A DNA stretch of 64,000 nucleotides from Salvelinus alpinus (Eukaryota > Chordata > Actinopteri > Salmoniformes > Salmonidae), in contig NC_092110.1 in assembly GCF_045679555.1 (NCBI RefSeq), positions 4,541,390-4,605,389 of the forward strand, written 5' to 3'. Below the pieces are notes generated by a model. The model worked only from the letters and a program-made list of their open reading frames with translations, did no database searches and was not told the DNA's origin. Each line of letters opens with the position of its first letter. Within the stretch, counting starts at the first letter, position 1. The position numbers were made by a program, and so were the translations under genes. Below, in pieces: positions 22,401 through 34,559 of the stretch.

Positions 22401-23189
22401 TAGGTTTCCATCCAATTGGTGACACATTTTCATTCGAATATTCTAAACTTCGAATAAAGAAAATATGCGCATTTTCCCACCAGTGCGGTCTTTCCCTCAA
22501 ACTAACTAGTTGCGGATAAAAATCAGTGCACGATGACGCACACAACATTAACTTTTTTCGCTTAAGTTTTCATGTAACAAATAAAAATCTACAGTTCAAT
22601 ATGTTTCCATAGTATTTTTAACTCTACCGCATTTTCAACTCTACACAAAAACTGTTGAGTTAAATACTGTAGCAAATGTGCCTACTCTGGTCTTGGCATG
22701 TGCGCCCTAGCCAACATTAAGCAGAAAGGCTGGAGTGCGCGGGAAGGCTGTGCAGGTAGGCTAGTCTACATAATGAGATTGTTATATATAACAGCGAGAA
22801 TATTTGTATATGTTTAACGGCAGCCAAGCATCGATCATTATGTCACCAGAATCAGACCCTTGAAATGTATTGGAAAGGAGCATCAAGATCAATGTGCAGT
22901 TTAACCACCAAATGATTTAATCTGTAGCCAAATAAATGGCATGGTTTCCCAAGTCATAGGGGGAGGACCACACATCATATCATCGGGTGACTCCAGGTTT
23001 ACTTCCATATGATGTTTTTTATATTTGCATTCTCGCATAATTACATTTTACCGACACAAATATCTCACCAGGTCAAACAAACAAATTATGTCGGCATTTA
23101 TAAAATTCTACCGAAACTTCTTGTTTTCATCACAGCTGTCATTTTATTCGGTATGACTTTACTCGCATAAAAACTGTAGATGGAAACGT
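22401..23189. repeat. DNA-transposon-like repeat with GTTTCCATC inverted ends
   Basis: The left end is TAGGTTTCCATCCAATTGG and the right end is CTGTAGATGGAAACGTG, giving inverted GTTTCCATC termini. The interior includes 'AAATATGCGCATTTTCCCAC' and 'CATAAAAACTGTAGATGG'. I recognise this as a repeated salmonid sequence. It has no ORF and its superfamily is unknown. Confidence 0.55.
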
Positions 23190-23599
23190 GATTACGGATG
23201 ACTCGAATGATTGCATGCATTTCAGTGGGCATAATTCTGAGTCAGTTCACCCCTTGACCTGAAGATGGGGTCCTTGATGTGATAGAAGACATGATAGAGC
23301 AAGGCCCAGACCAAGAGCCTTTGGCAGTTTCTGAATTGAATTCCACGAGGAGTCATATAATATGGCAATCCTAATACCTATTCGAATGTAAATCTTACAT
23401 TCCTGTAATATACATTTTTGATAATTACATTTTTATCTCATGTACTGTAATAGATAGTCTATAGTTTTTACCATGTCAAGTCTATTCCTGGCATTTGTAA
23501 TTCGGACCTTGCATGACCAGCACTAAAACACAAATTTGTATTATTATTTTGTGTTCAATCAATGGGCAGAATAAAAAAGCATTATGAACTGGGTGGGTC

Positions 23600-23866
23600 G
23601 AGCCCTGAATGCTGATTGGCTGACAGCAGTGGTATATCAGACCGTATACCACGGGTATGACACAACATTTCTTTTTACTGCTCTAATTACGTTGGTAACC
23701 AGTTTATAATAGCAATAAAGCACCTCGGGGGTATGTGATATATGGCCAATATACCACGGCTAAGGGCTGTGTCCAGGCATTCCGTGTTGCGTCTTGCTTA
23801 AGAACAGCCCTTAGCCGTGGTATATTGGCCATATACCACACCTCTTCCGGCCTTATTGCTTAATTA
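23600..23866. repeat. High-copy salmonid repeat with a long palindrome
   Basis: Starts 'GCTGATTGGCTGACAGC' and ends 'CCGGCCTTATTGCTTA'. The right half is a near-perfect inverted repeat: TATGGCCAATATACCACGGC at 23741 continues TAAGGGCTGT to 23770, and its reverse complement occupies about 23804-23834, around a loop of 33 bases. Non-coding; a MITE or foldback of unassigned superfamily. Confidence 0.75.
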
Positions 23867-26510
23867 GACAAATGGTAAATGCTTTGTAGGCGCAGGTCCA
23901 TATCACATGATATTCAATAATACAGACTTGAATCAATAACATAAGGTACATTTATAGTAATGCACAGACCTACCAAGCAACAATAAATGGTATGATAATA
24001 GTTTTCACCATTACAAGAAAAACAAAAAATTGAAATGAATTGGAAAAGAAACCCCAAATGAAACTCAACTGACCCAACACCTCCCACCCGAGTGGCCTGT
24101 TGACTTTAACTCCTTATAGCGAGAGATCTTACATTTTCAGATCCATTTGACGACATTGTTAAGGTTCGTACATTGGCACAATGATAACTGGCAGTGGACA
24201 ATTCCTAAAGATCAACATCTAATAACGAGAAGACCCATTGGAGCCATGCTAGCGAGAAACAGCTATTTTTAAAAAGTTTTTTTATCTAACAACATGTATA
24301 CTGATGTGCTTTTATTTGCAACGCAACAGGAGAGCAAGGCACATCGACTCATGTCTTCTGGATAGAGATATAATTATATCGTTTTTAAACAGCGGTGAAC
24401 CTGAAGACAAGGAGGGTACATTTTACATCCGCACTAAAACGCCTGAATCACAAAACCCATCATCAAGACCTCGGTTAGCTGCACTTACCTTCCTACCACT
24501 TTAGCTGGCATCCCTGACTTTTTACTCTGATTGTCTCTGTGGGTGAGAGTTGCCCGCCAGTGTTACATCACTATCTGATGAAAGACACTGGAGTTCCCAA
24601 ATAAAACCGAGAATCTGCAGAATAAGAAGCTTCGGTGCTGGTGTGCAGCAAACGGGCAGATAATTAGGCTTATAATATTTTGCACCCGGGGTTGCAGATT
24701 TGTTTCTCCATAGAGAAACATGACAAACATCTAGTTTGTAACCCATTCTGAAAAACGTTGATAGAAAACATTTGAAATTGTAGAAAAACCCTAATGATCG
24801 AAAAATGCTTTTTTGTAACATCGAACGAATCAGGAAATTCTGCCAACAATTCAATGATGGGTTTGTATAATTTCAAACGAACGTCCAGTGCTTTCCTGGT
24901 GTATGAAATAACCCCCCGATTCAAAGTAGAAACTCAAGGGTTAGGTTACATATCACGATTGCTACATTTATTTGCCAATGTCAACGTTCTTATATTTGGA
25001 ACTAACTTGCATTCAGAAATTGAAAGTCTAGTCAAGAGGGGAAGAAGACAAGGTGGGATCCATGGAGAATATCGAACCAAGCATCCTATTCAGAGAGGTC
25101 GGTCTACCTAACTCTAAAAACCAATGGCAACCTCATCCTAAAAGCCAGTCTTTGTCAGCCTTAAAACCCATCATGTTCTTTAAACGCCATTGTGGGGTTA
25201 AACCTCATAAATTTGTAGCAGGCACTGATTAAACATCACGAGAATTGAAACACTAAGGATTTTGTCTAGGTCCCTTTTGGTGGACAGACAATGGTCCATT
25301 CAGAGGGAGACAACCACACAAAAAGAGTGTTTTAAGGGGAGATGCTGCGCGCGGAGGGGTTCGGTCAGTCCCCTCCATATGTGATACAAGGTGGCCCGAG
25401 CCCCGGGGACAATAGACCAGGTGACAGGGACGATGCGCTACTGGGTCGGAGGACGAGCAAACAACATCATAGGAGTCGTGAAAGCGTGAAAAAGAACCAA
25501 TGTTGCCACAGAATAACGCATCTTCTATTCCAGTCAGCCCCTACGACATATTTCACTTCCATCAATGGAATAAGACAGGGAGGAAGGAGAATGAAGTGAA
25601 GTGTTTTACCCCACACAGAGGCAGGGACCTTTGACTGCTTACAATATGGATTATAGAATAAACTGAAATGTGATATTTCAGTGTATGGGTCCAATCGTAA
25701 AAGCATTTCCCCTCCTAAAATAATATTTTTATAGAGAAATAAAAGTGTGGATCCAACTCGCATAAATCGACCATTTAAAGGGACGCTACTAATATATGTA
25801 TCTGTCTACAAGCTAATCTCCCAATAACCAATGATGAAAGGAGAGCGCAACACACTGAAATGGCATACACTATAAATAGTTTTTACTATTAATGACAATA
25901 TTATTTTCTAATTTTAATAGGTCCATCGCCATGGAGCCCAGGACTAAGACTACTTCGGTTTCATCGTCCATTATTTTCTCGTTACTTACAGATAAAACTG
26001 AAATAACGGTTTGTAAAAAATAATTTTCAAAGAAGTTTGCCGAGTTATGTATGGGTTAAGTGAATGCTTTACGTTGCCTACACGTTTGAGGCACACCAAG
26101 AGAGTGCCCTATAGAACGAGAGGGAGATGAGCTGTATGGTCGAATGTTTACCAGGTTCTTGTTATGCTCAGTGAAATCCAGTCTATAGAGTGTGATGGTG
26201 TTTGCTCAGCTTTAGGGTTCTGAACTGTTTACATGATAAAAGCTAACATTTCTTGCTGTTAGTTTCTGATTCCTATAGGTTCCTCTAAGCTAAGCCCTTC
26301 TCTTCTTTCTAATATAAATAGAAATTACAAGCACTGGTAGGATGATGCAATGTCATAGACTCTTAGCTATAGTCCTAAATAGTGTCAGAAGTTGTTGGAT
26401 AGAATGGCGTATCCCTCAATACTCAATAGCCTAGCTTTGTTGGAATACATGTAGGCCTAGATGCATGAGGACATCTGAAGAATTGACAATATGTGCAAAC
26501 ATGTACAAGA
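23867..26510. other. No gene seen; region 3' of nkx2.9
   Basis: About 2.6 kb with only short ORFs (100 codons or fewer, no recognised domain) and no repeat I can identify. TAGGCCTA lies at 26452-26459. Confidence 0.45.
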
Positions 26511-26516
26511 TTTATT
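26511..26516 (-). terminator. nkx2.9: Candidate nkx2.9 polyadenylation signal
   Basis: AATAAA on the minus strand (TTTATT on plus), about 485 bases beyond the nkx2.9 stop codon. It is the best signal I found in the expected direction. It would give a 3' UTR of about 0.5 kb. Confidence 0.35.
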
Positions 26517-27000
26517 CGTAATTCTATAAAAACACAAAACATTTAGGCCTACCAATCAATAAAACGACAAAAGTGAAAAACACAATTTTCAAAGCAATTA
26601 TATCCTACCTCCCTCGTACTTTTGACAAGTATCTTGGTGTAGATTAAAAATTCATAAAAATGACAGAAATGTTAAATTACTGATAAAATAAGCCTACGCA
26701 AAGTAAACACAACAATGATCCAATTGGATAAACAAAACTTAATCTAGGAGTATAATGTCAATAGGCCTACCACCAGATTACAATAAACTAATGACGACTT
26801 TAATCATTCGAAAATATCACTCAATAGGCTACATTTAATAAAATACCAAAAAATAAAATATGTGCAAAATAGCCTACTTCTCATATACCATTATTAGTGA
26901 GAGTTTAACACTTAAGTACCTCGAAAAAATAAGGTAATTCAGAAAACACATTTGGTTTTAAGTGTTCCTCTATGCATTGTCCTCTTGTTGATGTTTTCAG

Positions 27001-27557
27001 TCACTTAAAAGAACTGAATTGAGCTGAGTCATTCAGAAAGTCTCTCCAAGCAAAGGTGTGTCTAGATGCTGCCGGGCTGGCAAAATGCTGGTATGGGGAA
27101 GGTAGACCGAACGGTGACGGAAGCTGGAAAGACTGGTACCCCAAACTGAAGGGTGTACCCGGGGACGTGGTCGGTCTAAGACAGCCTCCGTTCTCCGTGT
27201 TAATGAAACAGGTCTGATAAGGCTTGCCATCCCGAACTAGGATGGGTACCACTACTCTTCGCAACATTGGCGATTGGTTTATGTCTTGTGGCGCTCCCTC
27301 TACTCGCGACCTCTTCATTTTGTACCTGTGGTTCTGGAACCAGATCTTGATCTGCGTCGGCGTCAGGCGGAGGAGATGGGCGAGCTGCTCCCGCTCTGGT
27401 GCTGACAGATAGCGCTGCTGACGGAAGCGTCTCTCAAGCTCGAAGGTCTGGACCTTTGAGAAGAGCACGCGGCGCTTCTTCTTCTTCTCGGCCTCAGAGT
27501 CCAGAGAAGACTCGTCGGACTTGTTTGGGGAGATCTCCAGACTACCCTCGTCTGAAG
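27001..27557 (-). CDS. nkx2.9: nkx2.9 coding exon 2: homeodomain
   Basis: This exon encodes residues 51-235 of an NK2-class homeodomain transcription factor orthologous to human NKX2-8. The gene is expressed in ventral neural tube and foregut under Hedgehog control, according to family knowledge. The acceptor TTTTTAATTCCTCAG/CTTCAGAC joins exon 1 in phase 1 to read [12 protein letters not shown]. An acidic, serine-rich stretch precedes the homeodomain at about residues 76-135 ([20 protein letters not shown] at its start, [15 protein letters not shown] at its end). The NK2-specific domain [16 protein letters not shown] follows. The C-terminus has the nkx2.9-type FAWRDF. The length of 235 residues is close to the human protein (239). 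The protein differs from nkx2.1 in lacking the LLYGRTW end. Confidence 0.96.
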
Positions 27558-27910
27558 CTGAGGAATTAAAAATTGTGTTATTACACTGATCAATTAACCA
27601 TATAAACAACTCACGAGATACAATATCAACAGAAATACATAGCTACAGAGATTTATTTCCCGCCAATTTGAATTAGGCTACACATCTCCTTATAAAGTGC
27701 ATATCCAATTATGACATAATGCTTAGTTAATTGGACGGATACCTTACTGGATCTCATAAAACAGACATGTTGGAAATCGCTGTGGATGATATTAAATTGT
27801 GTCAATTTAAGCAGGACCCATATAATCCAGTTAGGCCTATGTGTTTATATGGATTTGAAGTGGTTTGGCCTATCTGTTTCTATGCTCAGGTTTTAATCAG
27901 GGGGACTTAC
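27558..27910 (-). other. nkx2.9: nkx2.9 intron
   Basis: A 353-base phase-1 intron with GTAAGT donor and CAG acceptor. It has the same position and phase as the nkx2.1 intron, as expected for NK2 paralogues. TAGGCCTA lies at 27832-27839. Confidence 0.9.
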
Positions 27911-28061
27911 AGAGACAAGGGCTCCGGTCGCTGTCCATCCAGGAGGAGTAAGGGGAGCTGTAGCAGGAGTTACCGGGGGAAGGGTGCGCTGTCTTGGCGT
28001 CATGCTCAGGCAAATCCAGGATGCTCCTCACGGAAAAACTGAACTTTGCAGCAACAGCCAT
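27911..28061 (-). CDS. nkx2.9: nkx2.9 coding exon 1: TN motif
   Basis: Encodes residues 1-50 plus one base. The start ATG at 28061 (context AGAATGG, A at -3) gives MAVAAKFSFSVRSILDLPE; FSFSVRSILDLPE is the TN repressor motif at residues 7-19. The frame remains open upstream for 16 codons, but the only apparent earlier start is TTG, so 28061 is the first ATG. The exon ends SDRSPCL, with the donor TCTCT/GTAAGTCC at 27911/27910. It is intact. Together with exon 2 it gives 708 coding bases including the stop. Confidence 0.95.
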
Positions 28062-28245
28062 TCTGTCCGGAAAAAAACCCCAGAATCCTTGTGCGTAATA
28101 ACTATCCAAAGGAGAGGATACGGATGATATGAGTAAAAATATCTATCCACTCGAGGAACGGCGAAGCGCGCTGTCAGAGTCGACCTAGAACACCCTGTGT
28201 GTGTGGACATGAGGCAGTGTTTGTATAAACAGTACTTCACGCCGC

Positions 28246-28252
28246 TTATATA
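28246..28252 (-). promoter_or_regulatory. nkx2.9: nkx2.9 TATA box
   Basis: CATATATAAGC on the minus strand, about 185 bases upstream of the ATG. This predicts a transcription start near 28215-28220 and a 5' UTR of about 155 bases. The sequence fits the TATAWAAG consensus well. GC-rich sequence (GGGGAGC, GGCGTCC) lies directly upstream, as for a core promoter. Confidence 0.55.
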
Positions 28253-28261
28253 TGCTCCCCG

Positions 28262-29185
28262 AGGACGCCAAGTACCTGAATGATTCGAGTGCCTTTATCC
28301 AATGATGGTAGGTGTGAACCCGCAGAAGAATATCCCCGTTGCCTCAACAATGGCCGAAGGAAACACTCGTCATCATTACAGATTCGTCCCGTATCGTGAA
28401 AAGTGGTGACCAGATAATGGTGATTGTTGCAGCTGAATCACGTCTTGGGTGGCAAGTGACAACAGAACCACCCTCCCCCGAAATAACATGTCCAATATTT
28501 GCATACAAAGTGAGCAATTAGTGTGAGATGCCCCGGAGTTGGTTTAACTAATATATTTAGGGCTGTGCACCCTATCCATTACAGTTATTTTGAAATTACA
28601 TAGAAGAATAATGTTGTATGTCATGTCCCTGAAATAAAAACACATAACAATATCAAATAACACAAAAGTAACACACCAATAACACCTATTTTTGTAAAAA
28701 AAAAAAAAAAAAAAAATGTTATTTTTCTATCATTTATAATTTCCATTTAGGCTATAAATCTCATTTTAATTTCCCAAGAAAATGTATATTTTTCCCGTAT
28801 AGGCTTCACAAAGAGTGACACTCCTGCAAAATGACCATGATCATGTGAACCAAAATGGAGAGAAGTCAACGACCAATTTCTAATGAGTAGAAAGAATGGT
28901 GTTAAGGCAATTTCTCTTGTGGCAGACAGGTCAATTCTTAGAGGCTATCCAGTGTGAAATAAATTGAGACAGATATGTTATTATTTTAGTATTAGTATTA
29001 TTTCAGAGACGACACGTGAATCACATGAGTGCCTTGGAACAGTGAATCAAGCTATTTTCTGATTCCAAAATATGGCACGTCCTACTTGGACACTGTAACG
29101 GAAAACTGCCATTTATAAATTCATTTGGGGTATTTTTAACATCTTAAAGAACAATCTGACCTTAATGGCCATGTACTCTTATAAT
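28262..29185. other. No gene seen; nkx2.9 upstream region
   Basis: AT-rich sequence with a poly-A run at about 28697-28716. No ORF of note. Proximal regulatory sequence for nkx2.9 is expected here by position only. Confidence 0.4.
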
Positions 29186-29187
29186 CT

Positions 29188-29412
29188 CCACCCAGCACGA
29201 CCAGAAGAGAGAGGACTGGCCACCCCTCAGAGCCTGGTTCCTCTCTACGTTTCTTCCTAGGTTTATAACGTTCTAGGGAGTTTTTCCTAGCCACCGTGCT
29301 TCTACATCTGCATTGCTTGCTGTTTGCGGATTTAGGCTGAGTTTCCGTATAGCACTTTGTGACATCTGCTGATGAAAAAAGGGCTTTATAAATACATTTG
29401 ATTGATTGATTA
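29188..29412 (+). repeat. Retroposon-like teleost repeat ending in (ATTG)n
   Basis: Recognised by 'CCTCTCTACGTTTCTTCCTA', 'GTTTTTCCTAGCCACCGTGC' and the 3' end 'GGGCTTTATAAATACATTTG' followed by ATTGATTGATT. A short tandem at the 3' end is typical of CR1/L2-type insertions. This is probably a 3' fragment of such an element; I cannot name it. Confidence 0.65.
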
Positions 29413-30088
29413 AAATGCGCTGAAACGTTTTACTACAATATACAGTAAATTATGGTGCATTGTGGGAAAATGTTGTGGGCGGGGAAAGAATGTCTGTATT
29501 TCGAATGGTGGTGGTATTGTTGTTTCTGTCTCGTTAACATATTTTGAGGCGTGCCTTGTAATAGGCTATATATGTTGCACCGGTGAGTGAGAGTCCTGTA
29601 CCAATTTAACTGGTATGTGGTAGTGCTCCATCAATTTCAATAGAATACGTGATAGTTTGGAGCGTTAAAAAGTTTTAAACCTTAAATGGTTGAGCATTTT
29701 GTCAGGTCCTTTTGGTCTGTTTTGGCCTTTGGGAGCATTTGTTTAGGCCTCTAGAAGTGTAAGTGATATAAAACACCAAATATTCATTAATATGCTGTAA
29801 TGTGTAAACACTTAACTTAGCAGCAAACCTGCTTGCTTGTAAAATTCTGTGAAATAAAAACCCCTCCCCTTCCGATGAAGGTATCATTAACTTTTTCTTT
29901 TACAGTATAATACAGTACATTTTACGGTATTGCACTGTTTGTCATTACACAGCACTTGCTTTGATATATTATTTATATTACAGTAGTTGTACTACAATAT
30001 AAAATATAGACTTTTACTTGCCACTGAGCTGCCTGTAAGTTACTGTCAAATTCATGGCAATCACTTTACATTGTAGGTCAAACGCTAT

Positions 30089-30895
30089 ATGACTACGTTG
30101 GAACAGGTGTCCTTCACCCTCAGTCAAAACACACATTTTATAAAGGCATACAGTCTAGTAATAGGAGATTATGAAGCAGCTGATAAGGGGGATCACATAT
30201 CCCCAGCAGACGCATTCATATTATGGAGTGCTGTAGGGGGAAGATGTGGCATACGAAAAGCAATTTTTTTCGTTCGTTTTGGGGTGTGTGTTCAACTGTA
30301 CTTCAGACTGAAGAGTTCTAATATTGTCTCTCGTCTCAGACTTCAGATACGTACACGAGGCACAGGCAGGTCCGTGGAGTTCCATCTAGTTCCCATGCCA
30401 TGCTTTAGACGGCCTCCACTCCTCTCTGCTTTGCGCGCTTTGCCTTGGAGACAGGGCCTGCCCTATAGCGAGGAGAGTGGACATGCCTCAGCCTTCAATC
30501 CAAAGTCGTCCTGGGTGGTCGGCCGAGGGGGAATACAAATACATGCCAACCAGAGGCTGAGAACAAAGGAGGGAAATGTAGCCCCGCGTCCCAGACCCGT
30601 TGGAAGCATTTGTTCCAGTCAAGATTTTGCATTTGTTCAGTCCTTCAATAATACGGTGATTGACGCCCCGCCACAATGTCCTTTAACTTTCCAGGATAAA
30701 TCCGAGCTTGTTCCTTGTTGTCATGGTTTCATGGTTTTGAATGGGACTGAATGGGATGCGGGCAGTAGGCCTACTACAATCTACTGCTGCTCTACGTCCA
30801 ACACCCGCCAAACCTGCAGTGAGCAGAAATATTACTTATGCGTTTCCAAACGAATGAAAACGCCTTTTCATTTCCACTACCCAAACAGTAGTTGA
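30089..30895 (+). other. Unexplained 268-codon open reading frame
   Basis: The frame is open from an ATG at 30089 to the stop at 30893-30895 in intergenic DNA between nkx2.9 and pax9. I do not recognise the predicted protein. It has no signal peptide, no clear membrane segment or repeat, a scatter of cysteines, and a basic middle portion (LRLQIRTRGTGRS). The reading frame is long for AT-rich non-coding DNA, and the segment 30350-30700 is more GC-rich than its surroundings. It could be a chance ORF, an exon of a lineage-specific transcript, or a decayed gene. I cannot support calling it a protein-coding gene. Confidence 0.2.
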
Positions 30896-31866
30896 CCTCG
30901 ATGATTCGAACAATATGGCGTATAAAATGTAGTGGCCTTTCATTTTGCTTTAATCTTTACTCAGACGGAGATTGCATGTCTACGCACTGAAATCAAACTC
31001 TAAAACAAGTCTAGTGATAAAAACACCGTGGACAACGCTCATTGGAGACTCATGCAGGCCTGCAACACACCCTTGAGACATTGGAGTAGCAAGAGAAGGA
31101 GGATTGTTTTTTATAACCATGTCTGATAGTCCTCCTATAAAGTCCTCCTATAACAAACATGAAAACGCACATCTAGGCTGTGCAACAAGGTCTTCAGTGA
31201 AGAGCCTCTCAAGTAATGTTGACAAACACTACAGCCAAGTTGCAAGAACTAACGGATTACTGCATGCAAGTAGGCCTATACGGTGGCTCAAGTGGGTCAA
31301 TTTGCAGAGGACTCTTCATTTAAGTGCAGAACTTCGTAAGGCAAAGAGAAGTCAGGTTCAGATAGCGGGGATGATTCTGTCCACAATGAACTCGCCAGCC
31401 CCTTAATCTATTAGACCCACAGACTTCAGATTCAGCCAGAGAGGAGAGGCCACTCTGGGACCGAGAGCTCTTTACGGACAAATATTTACTTTTCTTGTAA
31501 GACTCTCGGCTGGTTCTAAATCTTCAACAAAATTGAGATTTTCCCGTTTGAAGTGTATAGTCCTTTAGGCAAATTTGGTAAGAAAATTAAAACTAATATG
31601 TCTAATTTAGCCAATCTTATAAGAAACATGATGTAATATGTGTGTAATAATAAAAGGTAAACAATTTATGTTAAAAAGATGAGGCTATCTGATATTTGAT
31701 CTCTGCACCTGTCCTCTGGCCCTTTTCATCAATACTTTTAGAGTGTAATCAAAACCTATTTAATTCTAAGGATCTAACAAATACCACAAAAACAACATGT
31801 GTTAAAAGTGTGTATTGACCTTCAACGAGATTTGCTATTAAAATCCAAAACCCGGCAATGCACCTT
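30896..31866. other. No gene seen
   Basis: Unique-looking AT-rich sequence. The 100-codon frame at 31104-31406 has no recognisable domain. TAGGCCTA at 31271-31278. Confidence 0.4.
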
Positions 31867-32139
31867 CCACTGGGCACAGACGTCAGTTCAACGACTAGTT
31901 TTTATTTTCGTTTGGTTGAGTTGTCAACTAACGTGAATTCAACGTGAAATCAACAAACGAATTCACCATGTTATTGGATTTAGTTTACAAGTTGGGGGGG
32001 GGGGGGGTACTAAATTCCCTTACGTTGATTACTTTTTGCAAATCCAATCAATTCCTCACGTTGATTCAACGCCATTACATTATTAGAATTGTTTTCTGTG
32101 GAAACGACATTGATTCAACCAGTTTCTGCCCAGTGGGCT
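31867..32139. repeat. Foldback element, CACTGGGCA family
   Basis: Ends CACTGGGCACAGACGTCAGT and TTTCTGCCCAGTG. The interior matches the copy at 5127-5396 ('GTTGAGTTGTCAAC', 'GTGAATTCAACGTGAAATC'). It contains a run of about 14 G near 31994-32007. No ORF. Confidence 0.78.
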
Positions 32140-32559
32140 GCCTCTGGCATTCGCTCATACGCTGTACATTTACGTATTTCGATTGCCCTCTTTGCCATAG
32201 TTCTAAAACTATGATAAAACACACGGCCATAATTAATAAAGTACCAAAAGGATAAAGCAGGCTAATTCGATACATGGAATGGGATAGAGCACCATGGCAA
32301 TAGAGCATTTGCCATGAGGGCATCAGGGCGCTGAAAAAGAAAAGTGATGGCGCTGCACTCTGGTCTTTTGTGTAAAGATGAAAGTTGGATTGAGGTCGCT
32401 ATTATTATCAACTAGAAAACATTATTATTAGGCTATTATTTACTTGTATAGGGACCACAATGGAAATAACTGACTTTTTTATATCACTGTCACGTTTTTA
32501 AAATGCATGTACTGTGTGTGTATGTGTTTTATTAACTGGCAAACACAATCTATCGCACA

Positions 32560-33722
32560 TACTACATGGCTAAAAGTATGTGGACACCCCTTCAAATGAG
32601 TGGATTTGGATATTTCATCCACTCCAGTTGCTGACAGGTATAAAATCGAGCACACCGCCATGCAATCTCCATAGACAAACATTGGCAGTAGAATTGCCCA
32701 TACTGAAGAGTTCGGTTACTTTCAACGTGGCACCATCATAGGATGCCAGCTTTCCAACAAGTCAGTTCGGCAAATTTCTACCCTGCCCCGGTTAACTGTA
32801 AGTGCTGTTATTTCGAAGTGGAAACGTCTAGGAGCAACAACAGCTCAGGCGCGAAGTGGTAGGCCACAAAAGCTCACAGAACGGGACCACCAAGTGCTGA
32901 AGGGCGTAAAAATCGTCTGTTCTCGGTGGCAACACTCACTACCGAGTTCCAAACTGCCCCTGGAAGCAACGTCAGCACAATAACTGTTCGTCGGGAACTT
33001 CATAAAATGGGTTTCCATGGCCGAGCAACCACACACCAGCGGCCATTGTACTCTGGAGAAGCAAAAACGCGTTCTCTGGAGTGATGAATTACACTTCACC
33101 ATCTGACAGTCCGACAGACAAATCTGGGTTTGGTGGATGTCAGGAGAACGCTACCTGCCCGAATGCATAGTGCCAACTGTAAAGTTTGGTGGAGGAGGTA
33201 TAATGGTCTGGGGCTGTTTTTCATGGTTCGGGCTAGGCCCCTTAGTTCCAGTGAAGGGAAATATTAACGCTACAGCATATAATTAAATTATAGGCGATTC
33301 TGTGCTTCCAACTTTGTGGCAACAGTTTGGGTAAGGCCCTTCCTTGTTTCAGCATGACAATGCCCCCATGCACAATGAGAGGTCCATACAGAAATTGTTT
33401 GTCGAGATCGGTGTGGAAGAACTTGACTGGCCTGCACAGAGCCCTGACCTCAACCTCATCGAACACCTTTTGGATGAATTGGAACACCGACTGCGAGCCA
33501 GGCCTAATCGCCCAACATCTGTGCCCGACCTCACTAATGCTCTTGTTGGCTGAATAGAATAAAGCCCCTGCAGCAATGTTCCAACATCTAGTGGAAAGCC
33601 TTCCCAGAAGAGTGGAGGCTGTTCTCGCAGAAAAGGGGGGGGCAACTCCAAATTAATGCCAATGATTTTGGAATGAGATGTTCGACGAGCAGATGTCCAC
33701 ATACTTTTGGCCATGTAGTGTA
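32560..33722 (+). mobile_element. Tc1-like transposon relic, family 2, both ends present
   Basis: The terminal inverted repeats are ACTACATGGCTAAAAGTATG (left) and its counterpart CATACTTTTGGCCATGTAGT (right), flanked by TA. The length of about 1.16 kb is close to an autonomous Tc1 element. Transposase pieces run on the plus strand: a helix-turn-helix region with 'FQRGTIIGCQLSNKSVRQIS' (from about 32716) and the catalytic region from 33344. Indels break the frame, so it is inactive. Confidence 0.9.
33344..33553 (+). pseudogene. Tc1-like transposase catalytic remnant
   Basis: FQHDNAPMHNERSIQ holds the second catalytic D, and WPAQSPDLNLIEHLLDELE holds the third acidic residue, 34 residues later in the family. 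An in-frame stop follows 'TNALVG'. Upstream coding sequence is in another frame. Confidence 0.85.
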
Positions 33723-34559
33723 TGTTTGAATAAATTGTGATATTCCCTTTTTCTTGTATTTCTCTATATGAGCCTCATAGGCTACTTAAAACAACACATT
33801 TACAAATGCCTACCAAATGCTTTTCTCTGTAAAACATGGGCAGGTTTCCCCTTTGTGTCCTCGGGCAAGCCATCTGATTCTTACCATTTCAAATGAAATG
33901 GCAAGAAAACTGACACCAGTATTTTCTTCTATAGTATCTAACATGCCGCCTATTGAGCTCTGCTTGTACCAACACTGCATAAGCACTGAACCTCAAACAC
34001 GGCCTAGGGACTGCAAGCCACTGTGGTACCACGCTGCCCTCTTGAGGGCATAGTTTCACTCAACCGGTCCAAGAACGCAGAGTGCGGCCTTATTATATAT
34101 AGGTCTAATTTGCTATAGGTCTAAATGAACAATAAAGCCTTATCTGAAATCAAGAGAGTGAAACATCTGATTCAATATCAATAATGGTGTGCAGTTATGA
34201 AAACATGATATGAACATCACAATATGGCACATAGGTTTTATTATTGTGTTAATTTACAAAATCAATCAGGTGTGCTAGCTCGAACAGTTGAGGCCCCTAA
34301 GGAGAGAGATTTGAGAACGACTGATTTGGACAACAGTTCTCAATTGACACAAGGCCATGCACGAGTCTTTTACAAGACACCATCAATGACCCTAATAACT
34401 TTTGATACGAAATGGCATAACACAACACATTAGATAAACTGGAACGACATGCTCACTCACGGTTGCACAAAAAGAGCTGTGAGCAAACCAAGCCCCAAAA
34501 TATTCAAATGAGCCCCCGGCCGTCATTTGAATCATCAATAAAAGAGGAAATAACCCTTT
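33723..34559. other. No gene seen
   Basis: AT-rich spacer with no recognised repeat and no convincing ORF. Confidence 0.4.

Noticed and set aside
28062-28109. 16-residue N-terminal extension of nkx2.9
   Set aside because: The upstream start is TTG; the first ATG is at 28061 and begins the conserved region.
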